From: Pedobacter westerhofensis
GTDB lineage: Bacteria > Bacteroidota > Bacteroidia > Sphingobacteriales > Sphingobacteriaceae
Direction of reading: 5' to 3'
DNA: 64,000 nt
Assembly: GCF_900182595.1 (NCBI RefSeq)
Contig: NZ_FXTN01000012.1
Coordinates: 186,001-250,000, forward strand
A model generated the notes under the pieces. That model did not search any database, was not told the origin of the DNA, and saw only the letters and a program-made list of their open reading frames with translations. Made by a program: the position numbers and the translations under genes. Of this stretch, positions 53,501 through 64,000 are shown piece by piece (positions within the stretch are counted from its first letter, which is position 1; each line of letters opens with the position of its first letter).

Positions 53501-54967
53501 TTACGCATAAGGAATGCCGTCTTTTGTTGCAAGCCTGCTTGATCCCATCAGGTACTCATCTACTTTTCTTGCTGCTTCCCTTCCTTCAGAGATCGCCCAT
53601 ACTACTAAAGATTGTCCCCTTCTCATATCTCCCGCTGCAAAAATCTTTGCAATGTTAGTCTGGAATTTGCCCTCTTCTGCTTTCACGTTTCCGCGTGCAT
53701 CAAGTTCAACACCCAGCTTTTCGATCAGGCCTTCTTTCTGAGGATGAAGGAAACCCATCGCTAGCAAGATCAGTTGACAAGGAAGTTCACGCTCAGTACC
53801 GGCAACTTCTTTGAAGTTTAATGGCCTGCCCGAAGGATCAATTTCCCATTCTACATCCACTACCAGGATACCTTTAAGATTGCCTTCGGCATCTTTGATA
53901 AATTCTTTGGTGTTTACGCCCCATGCCCTTTCACAACCTTCTTCATGAGAAGTAGTTACTTTAAGCAAGGTAGGGAATGTTGGCCATGGCATATTTGACG
54001 TGCGTGCAGTGCCTGGTTTTGGCATGATCTCAAACTGCATGACAGAACGTGCACCCTGACGGTTGGATGTTCCCACACAGTCAGATCCTGTATCACCGCC
54101 ACCAATCACGATTACATCTTTTCCTGTAGCGGTAATCGCTTCATGATCAAAGTCAATGTTTGCTACACGTTTATTTTGCTGTTTCAGGAAGTCCATGGCA
54201 AAATGAACACCTTTTGCTTCACGTCCTTTTGCAGGAAGATCACGCGGAACGGTAGATCCGCCAGCCAGAACGATCGACTGGAAATCTCTCAGCAGTGTAT
54301 TCAGTTCAACGTTAACACCTACATTAGAGTTGCATTTAAACTCGATGCCTTCTTTTTCCATCAGGGCAACCCTTCTGCTTACTACATCTTTCTGTAGTTT
54401 AAAATCAGGAATACCGTAGTTTAAAAGTCCGCCTGGTCTGTCGTCGCGTTCGTAAACTGTTACTTCGTGCCCTGCTTTGTTCAGCTGTGCAGCTGCTGCA
54501 AGTCCTGCAGGTCCGGAGCCAATTACAGCCACCTTTTTACCCGTACGGATCAGTGGTGGTTCTGCTTTGATATATCCTTTTGCAAAAGCAATTTCAATGA
54601 TATGTTTCTCGATTTCCTCGATGGATACAGGAGATTTGTTGATACCCAGTACGCAGGCCGACTCACATGGTGCCGGACAAATCCTGCCTGTAAATTCAGG
54701 GAAGTTGTTGGTGCTCAATAAAATGCTTGATGCCAGCTCCCATTCTCCTTTATAGACGGCTTCGTTAAACTCAGGAATAACATTTCCCAGCGGGCAGCCC
54801 GACTGGCAAAATGGAACGCCGCAATCCATACAACGTGCACCTTCCTGTTTGATCTGCTCCTGCTCAAAAGCAACCACAAATTCATTGTAGTGTTTTAAAC
54901 GAGCCTGAGGATCTTGTTTTGCAGGAGAAGTTCTCTCATATTCTAAAAATCCGGTTACTTTTCCCAT
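53501..54967 (-). CDS. gltD: Glutamate synthase small subunit
   Basis: Passes electrons from NADPH through FAD and iron-sulfur clusters to GltB. The 488-residue protein has the two cysteine clusters CMDCGVPFCQSGCPLGN (near residues 42-58) and CPAPCESACVLGI, FAD and NAD(P) Rossmann motifs IGSGPAGLAAAAQL and VIGGGDTGSDC, and a C-terminal AAGDMRRGQSLVV. It is complete. It starts two bases after gltB, forming the gltBD operon. Confidence 0.97.
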   Translation of the reverse strand: MGKVTGFLEYERTSPAKQDPQARLKHYNEFVVAFEQEQIKQEGARCMDCGVPFCQSGCPLGNVIPEFNEAVYKGEWELASSILLSTNNFPEFTGRICPAPCESACVLGINKSPVSIEEIEKHIIEIAFAKGYIKAEPPLIRTGKKVAVIGSGPAGLAAAAQLNKAGHEVTVYERDDRPGGLLNYGIPDFKLQKDVVSRRVALMEKEGIEFKCNSNVGVNVELNTLLRDFQSIVLAGGSTVPRDLPAKGREAKGVHFAMDFLKQQNKRVANIDFDHEAITATGKDVIVIGGGDTGSDCVGTSNRQGARSVMQFEIMPKPGTARTSNMPWPTFPTLLKVTTSHEEGCERAWGVNTKEFIKDAEGNLKGILVVDVEWEIDPSGRPLNFKEVAGTERELPCQLILLAMGFLHPQKEGLIEKLGVELDARGNVKAEEGKFQTNIAKIFAAGDMRRGQSLVVWAISEGREAARKVDEYLMGSSRLATKDGIPYA

Positions 54968-54969
54968 TA

Positions 54970-59481
<4,512 letters not shown>

Positions 59482-59888
59482 ATCTTAATGTATTCGAAAC
59501 ACTAAGATAATCAAAATGTTCTCAAATTGTTAAATTCACAATTTTTTTATGAAAAATAAAGAATTGTGTAACGATCAGAGCTTAACTTTAACACTTTGAT
59601 AATATATGGCTATCAAAATTATCAAATACATAAGCATCTTATTTAGATTGGTTTTTAATTAGGGCAATATACCCCCCCGATCCGCAGAGTTATTTGTAGT
59701 AGGTCCTCTTATATATAGTAAACTTACATAAATTATCTGAAAAACCGCCTTTACACGGTCAATTGGGATTGTTTGTCCAAATGCTGTGCAAACACGAAAT
59801 AATTAATTTTTATTAAAATACAATCCGCTAAATTTCAATCCATTATCACAAAAAGTACAAATAATAGCTAAAAATTGTTGTTTAGACT
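59482..59888. other. AT-rich intergenic leader between gltB and the SRP RNA gene
   Basis: No gene is seen here. It holds the TTTGATA repeats listed separately, an AT-rich AAATTGT/ACAATTT hairpin at 59524-59544 close to the gltB start, and a run of seven C near 59671. The rest looks like ordinary untranslated leader and spacer. Confidence 0.5.
59595..59626 (-). promoter_or_regulatory. TTTGATA repeats with a -7 box upstream of gltB
   Basis: TTTGATAAT (59595-59603) and ATTATCAAA (59618-59626) are exact inverted copies, and a further TATCAAA lies at 59611-59617. On the minus strand TAATTTTG at 59614-59621 matches the -7 consensus and would give gltB a leader of about 130 bases. The repeats would flank and cover the box. 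No -33 TTG is evident, so the promoter is tentative. Confidence 0.4.
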
Positions 59889-59918
59889 TTTGTAGAACCA
59901 ATTCTATTGCTACATTTG
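59889..59918 (+). promoter_or_regulatory. Promoter of the SRP RNA gene
   Basis: TTTG (59889-59892), 18 bp, then TACATTTG (59911-59918) match the two-part Bacteroidota promoter. The expected start lies a few bases downstream, exactly where the RNA's terminal stem begins. Confidence 0.75.
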
Positions 59919-59920
59919 CA

Positions 59921-60021
59921 GTGGGCAAGTCCTTTACGATCAGCTCCCTTTGAACTCCCCCAGGGCGGGAACGAAGCAAGGGTAGAAGGTTGTAGCGGTG
60001 CGATAAAGGTTGCTTGCCCAT
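59921..60021 (+). ncRNA. ffs: Signal recognition particle RNA (4.5S type)
   Basis: About 100 bases that fold as the small bacterial SRP RNA, which with Ffh targets nascent membrane proteins. The terminal stem TGGGCAAG (59922-59929) pairs with CTTGCCCA (60013-60020), followed inward by CCTTT/AAAGG. The apical Ffh-binding domain has CAGG at 59961-59964, a GGAA tetraloop at 59968-59971 and AGCA opposite, as in E. coli. A T-rich tract after 60020 would terminate it. Several reading frames crossing it are not genes. A two-part promoter sits directly upstream. Exact ends may vary by one or two bases. Confidence 0.9.
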
Positions 60022-60123
60022 TTTTTATTTTTTCCAGATTGACTATGCTTTCATTGCACAATCTTCCGTTCAGAGTATACGCCGATTTATTCCGCAGTTT
60101 ATTTTTCCTTAAATTATATAATC

Positions 60124-60795
60124 ATGAAATTTTTCATTGACACGGCTAACCTTGATCAAATCAAAGAGGCGCAGGACCTTGGTATCTTAGATGGTGTAAC
60201 TACTAATCCCAGCCTTATGGCTAAAGAAGGTATCACCGGCGAACAAAACGTAATCAATCATTACAAAGCAATTTGTGCTATCGTTGATGATAAGGTGAGT
60301 GCTGAAGTGATCTCTACTACTTACGAAGAAATTATTAAAGAAGGTGAAGCTTTAGCTGCTCTTGACGCTAAGATCGTTGTTAAAGTTCCGATGATCAAAG
60401 ATGGTGTTAAGGCGATCAAATATTTCACATCAAAAGGTATCAGAACAAACTGTACTTTGATTTTCTCTGCTGGGCAGGCATTATTGGCTGCGAAAGCTGG
60501 TGCAACTTATGTTTCTCCGTTCCTTGGCCGTTTAGATGATATCGGTTCTGAAGGTTTAACACTGATCGAAGATATCCGTTTGATTTTTGATAACTACGGA
60601 TACCCAACTGAAATTCTTGCTGCTTCTATCCGCGGACCATTGCATATCATCAGCTGTGCTAAATTAGGTGCTGATGTAATGACCGGACCATTAACAGCAA
60701 TTTTAGGTTTATTGAAACACCCATTAACTGACAGTGGCCTGGCTACTTTCCTTGCTGACCATAAAAAAGCAGCAGAAGCAGCAGTTAAAGGATAA
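60124..60795 (+). CDS. tal: Transaldolase (TalC/Fsa-type)
   Basis: Cytoplasmic aldolase of the non-oxidative pentose phosphate pathway, moving a dihydroxyacetone unit between sugars. The 223-residue short form starts MKFFIDTANLDQIKEA, has the Schiff-base Lys87 in IVVKVPM, and SPFLGRLDDIG near residue 137. The short TalC/Fsa family includes both transaldolases and fructose-6-phosphate aldolases; in Bacteroidota transaldolase is usual. It follows the SRP gene and ends at a strong terminator. Confidence 0.94.
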   Translation: MKFFIDTANLDQIKEAQDLGILDGVTTNPSLMAKEGITGEQNVINHYKAICAIVDDKVSAEVISTTYEEIIKEGEALAALDAKIVVKVPMIKDGVKAIKYFTSKGIRTNCTLIFSAGQALLAAKAGATYVSPFLGRLDDIGSEGLTLIEDIRLIFDNYGYPTEILAASIRGPLHIISCAKLGADVMTGPLTAILGLLKHPLTDSGLATFLADHKKAAEAAVKG

Positions 60796-60824
60796 TCATA
60801 TATTTGATTCTGTTTGGAGTTAAT

Positions 60825-60857
60825 GAAAACGGGCCTGAGTATTCAGGCCCGTTTTTC
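60825..60857 (+). terminator. Terminator after transaldolase
   Basis: AAAACGGGCCTGA (60826-60838) pairs with TCAGGCCCGTTTT (60843-60855) across a GTAT loop, followed by T. Confidence 0.92.
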
Positions 60858-60983
60858 ATTTATATTGCTTTTCCAGGGGATTCGCTGTTTGTTATCAGAT
60901 TTATCTTATTGTATTTGAGATCTGATATGATCAAATTATATTACTACAATCTGAGCTGATCAATCTCCCGTTGCCGACCTGGA

Positions 60984-61484
60984 TTAAGCTTTTGCTTCAA
61001 GTACAGCTTTTACTTTATCGTAATCGATCTGCTCATCAGGAGCGATCAGAATGCCCTTCACTCCTGCCCCGTTTGCCGCTTCTACATCTCTTGGCTTGTC
61101 ACCAATCATAACAGATAAAGCAGGATCAATATCATATTCAGCAATCGCTTCCAGCAACATTCCTGATTTTGGTTTTCTGCATTCGCATTCTCCAGATACC
61201 GTTGGATGGTGCGGACAGTAATATGCATGGATAATCTCCGCTCCCTGCTCCTCAAATTTATTGAACAGTAATTCGTGCATCTCTGCCAGTGTTTCTTCTG
61301 TATAACGTTTTAATGCGATTCCTCCCTGGTTTGTGATCACTACCAGCAGGTATCCTTCGTCAAAAAATCTTTTTAATGGGGGAATTTGATATTCCAGGAC
61401 TTCAAAATCTTCAAGTCTGGTGATATAATCGTGAATCTCGTGGTTGAGTACACCATCACGGTCTAAAAATATGGCTTTGTTCAT
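60984..61484 (-). CDS. gmhB: D-glycero-manno-heptose 1,7-bisphosphate 7-phosphatase-like HAD hydrolase
   Basis: A 166-residue HAD-IIIA phosphatase of the heptose pathway for lipopolysaccharide core or glycans. The catalytic Asp pair lies in FLDRDGVLN at the start, the second motif in ITNQGG, and a GmhB-type zinc loop CPHHPTVSGECECRKPKSGM near residue 92 is clear. IGDKPRDVEAA is the third motif. The ATG at 61484 is chosen; a longer frame to 61544 lacks support. Other heptose genes are not in the window. Confidence 0.85.
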   Translation of the reverse strand: MNKAIFLDRDGVLNHEIHDYITRLEDFEVLEYQIPPLKRFFDEGYLLVVITNQGGIALKRYTEETLAEMHELLFNKFEEQGAEIIHAYYCPHHPTVSGECECRKPKSGMLLEAIAEYDIDPALSVMIGDKPRDVEAANGAGVKGILIAPDEQIDYDKVKAVLEAKA

Positions 61485-61715
61485 TCGTTCGTATTTGCCC
61501 CAAATATCAAAATATAATTTAATGCATAGCAAGAGTTGGAACAATTATTCAGGAAAAAGATCAGTTTTACGATTTTAAGCATAAAAAACTAATTGTCATA
61601 AAGAATCTTTAGGGGCTGAAAATGCCGTTTTCCGGTTGAATTTAACGTTTATTTAACACGAAATGCAATTAATCAGGCTTAGGATCAGGGGACTATAAGT
61701 TACGCCACATTTTTA

Positions 61716-61747
61716 TTTGCAGTATATGGATTGTACTCCTATATTTG
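61716..61747 (+). promoter_or_regulatory. Promoter of tRNA-Lys
   Basis: TTTG (61716-61719), a 20-bp spacer and TATATTTG (61740-61747) match the two-part consensus, about 46 bp upstream of the tRNA. Confidence 0.65.
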
Positions 61748-61793
61748 CATCACTTTAAAAGGAAACGCTTAGAGTAATTCTGAAAAGAATGAT

Positions 61794-61866
61794 GATTCCG
61801 TAGCTCAGCTGGTAGAGCATTACACTTTTAATGTAGTGGTCCTGGGTTCGAATCCCAGCGGGATCA
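61794..61866 (+). tRNA. tRNA-Lys, anticodon TTT
   Basis: A 73-base cloverleaf. The acceptor stem GATTCCG pairs with CGGGATC, with one T-G pair. The D-arm is GCTCAGCTGGTAGAGC, the anticodon loop CTTTTAA carries TTT, and the T-arm is CTGGGTTCGAATCCCAG. CCA is not encoded at the end. The tRNA sits at the left boundary of an integrative element, and its 3' part is the likely integration site. Confidence 0.95.
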
Positions 61867-61889
61867 CACCAAAGACTATCAAAATGTAT

Positions 61890-61923
61890 AAAACCCTGCA
61901 ATCGCAAGATTAGCAGGGTTTTT
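61890..61923 (+). terminator. Terminator after tRNA-Lys
   Basis: AAAACCCTGC (61890-61899) pairs with GCAGGGTTTT (61913-61922). The inner AATC/GATT stem closes on a GCAA tetraloop, with one bulged A. Confidence 0.88.
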
Positions 61924-61967
61924 GCTTTTACGGAATTGCCAAAAATCGCACGAATTCACAAAACTTT

Positions 61968-62041
61968 GGTGAGTGATTCGGTGAGTAAGGCAGAACGGTT
62001 AAAATTGACTCACCGAATTGTACATAATCATTTATTGTACA
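61968..62041. repeat. Integrase arm-site-like repeats
   Basis: GGTGAGT occurs as a direct repeat at 61968 and 61980 and inverted at 62008. The larger dyad ATTCGGTGAGT (61976-61986) / ACTCACCGAAT (62008-62018) is perfect. ATTGTACA is repeated directly at 62017-62024 and 62034-62041. Their place between tRNA and integrase suits arm-type sites for the recombinase or its excisionase. Confidence 0.6.
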
Positions 62042-62062
62042 GGTTGTTATAAACTGAACATC

Positions 62063-62093
62063 TTGTAGGGATTTAGTCGCAAAGCTATATTTG
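62063..62093 (+). promoter_or_regulatory. Integrase promoter
   Basis: TTG (62063-62065), 20 bp, then TATATTTG (62086-62093) lie 21 bp before the integrase ATG at 62115. Confidence 0.65.
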
Positions 62094-62114
62094 TTTAACT
62101 AAAATCGAGAGATT

Positions 62115-63331
62115 ATGAAGACCAATTTTAGCCTGCTTTTCTATCTGAAAAAGCGAAAGAACTATGTGAACGGAAATGTTCCGATCTACATGAGGATTAC
62201 CGTAGAGGGAAACCGTGCAGAAATCGCCACCAATCGGGACTGCGATCCCAAGCGATGGAACGCCAAGGGTGGCAGAGCTATCGGCTCAAAAGAAGAGATC
62301 AAGGTGTTGAACACCCATCTTGACCAATTGCAGAATGCCGTGTATTATGCCCATCAACGTGTTTTCGATATGGGGCTGCCTATTACTGCCGATGCCATCA
62401 AATCAAGTTATCTAGGTACGCTTATTAATTCACATACCCTATTGGAAGCGGTTGCCGATCATAATTTAAAGATGGAACAGCTTGTAGGTAAAGATTATGT
62501 ACGTGGCACATTGAACCGTTATAAAGTTCTGGAAAGACACCTGAAGGTTTTTATCCCTTTGAAATATGGTGTAGCCGATATGGACATTAGAACTATCGAC
62601 CAGGCATTTCTGAATGGATTTGATCATTATCTAAGGTCTGACAAGAACTGTGCGAACAATTATGTGGTAAGAACATTAAAAATCTTGGAAAGATCCTTCG
62701 CATCTGTATGGAAAATGAATGGATAGACAAATCTCCATTTACAGCTTATAAAGGCAAAACAAAGAATGTTGATCGCTTTTATCTGAACAAGGAGGAATTG
62801 GCTAATATCGCGGGAAAAGAGTTTTTATCGGAGAGATTGAAGCAGGTGAGAGATGTTTTTATTTTCTGTTGTTTTACTGGTTTGGCTTATGTCGATGTCT
62901 TCAAACTGAAACAGGAGAATATCAGAAAGGGAATTGATGGCGACCGATGGATCTTTACCAATAGGCAGAAAACCAAAACAAGATCGTCGGTTCCGCTACT
63001 GTCAACAGCTGTTGAGATTGTCGACAGGTACGCAACCAACAAAGTTTGCCTTAATAAAGGCTTGCTTCTTCCAGTTCCCAGCAACCAAAAGATGAACGAA
63101 TACCTGAAGGAGATTGCCGACCTCTGCGGAATTGAGAAAAAACTCACCTCGCATATTGCCCGCCATACCTTTGCCACTACCGTTACGCTATTGAATGGTG
63201 TACCAATAGAAAGCGTATCGAAGATGCTCGGACATACGAACATCAGGACTACCCAGCATTACGCGAAGATTTTGGATATCAAGGTAAGCGAGGATATGGC
63301 AGTGCTAAAGAAAAAGTTAGCTATGATATAA
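62115..63331 (+). pseudogene. Site-specific tyrosine integrase, interrupted by a -1 frameshift
   Basis: The first part (62115 to about 62680) encodes the Arm-type N-terminus and SAM-like core-binding domain: FSLLFYLKKRKNYVNGNVPI, then NRDCDPKRWN. The second part (63331 end) has the catalytic domain with CFTGLAYVDVFKL, HIARHTFATT and LGHTNIRTTQHYAKI. Shifting the frame by one at the A5 run (62678-62682) joins the parts into LKNLGKILRICMENEWIDK, the expected family sequence. So one A appears to be missing. GLAYVDV lacks the usual catalytic Arg; this is seen in part of the Bacteroidota integrase family. Either it is a real pseudogene, a sequencing error, or the ribosome slips on AAA. Confidence 0.8.
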
Positions 63332-63414
63332 ATCAATAAATTTAATAATCACAGTCAACTGACAAATATTTAAAAATATTAGGCATTAACTCCTGTTTTG
63401 ATTAGATTTGTAGG

Positions 63415-63915
63415 ATGTTAAAGGAATTGAACAAAAGAGTAATCGTTGTGCACTGGAAAAGATTTGCCAGTACAGATATCGATGTGTTTTCAAGTCTGAA
63501 AGGATTTTGCGACAGCTACCCAACCTATAACTATCATACATTGAACAACTATCTTTCGAAAAAAAAGGTTCCATTCGAAAACGATGAGATCAAGATTGAA
63601 AGACATCCATTGATACAAAAGGTCAGAAGACCAGACCTTCCAAAGGTACTGTTCTGGGACTTTGATTTCGAAAAACTGGATTGGAGCAGGAGTTACAAAA
63701 CCGTTATCGAACGGGTGCTTGATAAAGGCAATACAATGGATTGGGAGGAGATGATCAGGTTTTATGGTAGGGAGAACGTAATCCGAGCCCTCAAAGAAGA
63801 CATCACCTATCTTTCTGATATGACCATGGAGACCGTTTGTAAATATTTTCAGTTGAGCAAAGAAAAACTCAGATGTTACACAAAGAAACAGTTACACCAG
63901 GGACACTGGATCTAA
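63415..63915 (+). CDS. DUF6922-like protein, probable antitoxin of an AbiE-like pair
   Basis: A 166-residue protein. The C-terminal half, from about residue 75 (LFWDFDFEKLDW, then VIERVLDKGNTMDWEEMIRFYG), matches the DUF6922 pattern of small proteins found before AbiEii-type toxins in Bacteroidota. The N-terminal 65 residues (HWKRFASTDIDVFSSLKGF and PTYNYHTLNNYL) are an extra module I do not recognise, possibly DNA-binding. The next gene starts inside its 3' end by 43 bp. It is cargo of the integrative element. Antitoxin function is inferred from context. Confidence 0.65.
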   Translation: MLKELNKRVIVVHWKRFASTDIDVFSSLKGFCDSYPTYNYHTLNNYLSKKKVPFENDEIKIERHPLIQKVRRPDLPKVLFWDFDFEKLDWSRSYKTVIERVLDKGNTMDWEEMIRFYGRENVIRALKEDITYLSDMTMETVCKYFQLSKEKLRCYTKKQLHQGHWI

Positions 63916-64000
63916 TCCAGACACTGATGCAAGACCATCAGTTCAATTCCTTTTACCTTGTAGGTGGTACCGCACTATCTTTAAGGATCGGACACAGGGA
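63873..64000 (+). CDS. AbiEii/AbiGii-type nucleotidyltransferase toxin, N-terminal fragment
   Basis: An ATG at 63873 opens a frame that runs off the window after about 42 codons. The sequence FYLVGGTALSLRIGHR is the GG-TALS motif of the AbiEii/MenT-like nucleotidyltransferase family, which inactivates tRNA or other targets and acts in phage defence as a type IV toxin. It overlaps the preceding gene, indicating translational coupling. The catalytic SxDxD part lies beyond the window. Confidence 0.75.
   Translation, partial: MLHKETVTPGTLDLIQTLMQDHQFNSFYLVGGTALSLRIGHR

Larger units (their letters stand above)
61867..64000. mobile_element. Left end of an integrative element in tRNA-Lys, truncated by the window
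   Basis: Directly after the tRNA come a terminator, a field of short repeats, an integrase gene reading away from the tRNA, and toxin-antitoxin-like cargo. This is the classic arrangement of a genomic island or integrative element. The right end and the second att copy are outside the window, so the att core cannot be defined. The integrase is frameshifted, so the element may be immobile. Confidence 0.7.

Noticed and set aside
59803..60140. Two open frames, one on each strand, overlapping the SRP RNA gene
   Set aside because: The region folds as SRP RNA with its own promoter, and the frames have no recognisable protein pattern.
62676..62690. Programmed frameshift signal in the integrase as the main explanation
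   Set aside because: There is no X XXY YYZ heptamer in the correct phase and no clear downstream structure, so a single-base deletion is simpler.

Overview
The window looks like chromosomal DNA of a Bacteroidota bacterium of the family Sphingobacteriaceae, probably Pedobacter or a close relative. This is inferred from protein style and gene content, not from any database search. Direct support comes from a dozen matches to the Bacteroidota -7 promoter element TAnnTTTG placed just upstream of genes and RNAs, near absence of Shine-Dalgarno sequences, a TonB-dependent receptor, a malate:quinone oxidoreductase, WbqC, and a Bacteroidota-type tyrosine integrase. Most of the window is compact core chromosome. 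The last 2.1 kb is the left end of an integrative element that continues past the window.

Layout. 0-5 kb: tail of a di-haem cytochrome c peroxidase, dinB, and a tri-modular GH18-deacetylase-glycosyltransferase. 5-10 kb: CDF metal transporter, orphan ECF sigma factor, a DUF4442/AlbA_2/MATE operon, small hypotheticals. 10-16.4 kb: hemF, gyrA and two paralogous secreted TPR proteins. 16.4-17.9 kb: an accessory island with a HicB/HicA-like toxin-antitoxin pair behind a palindromic promoter and about 600 bp of diverged repeats. 17.9-33.5 kb: transporters (two MFS, FUSC, MgtE, CorA, EamA-type, MscS) mixed with housekeeping genes (aroQ, xerD, prmC, ribD, yigZ, nucleoside phosphorylase). 33.6-37 kb: a divergent group-2 sigma factor with a small partner gene, an Lrp regulator and an LpxL-type acyltransferase. 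37-44.5 kb: mqo, proBA, a GH63-like glucosidase and a PAP2 phosphatase. 44.6-50.4 kb: DoxX, YtxH, pirin, a pseudo-receiver, a TonB receptor, PAP2 and DsbA-like genes. 50.5-53.5 kb: galM and galK divergent, plus a TrmH-type methyltransferase. 53.5-61.5 kb: gltBD, the SRP RNA gene, transaldolase and gmhB. 61.8 kb to the end: tRNA-Lys, a frameshifted integrase, and an AbiE-like antitoxin/toxin pair cut by the window edge.

The genes form several coherent units: proBA (proline from glutamate) and gltBD (glutamate from glutamine), galM/galK (galactose entry), ribD-eamA-yigZ (overlapping, probably translationally coupled), wbqC-corA-mgtE (magnesium uptake) and an envelope/stress neighbourhood around DoxX, YtxH and pirin.

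The features most worth attention are the toxin-antitoxin locus whose operator coincides with its -7 box, the repeat field beside it, the integrase end with arm-site-like repeats and a single-base frameshift, dyads at the mqo, ribD and gltB promoters, and an SRP RNA gene whose promoter predicts its 5' end almost exactly. I did not see a clearly new multi-gene system inside the window; the element running off the right edge is the best place to look for one.
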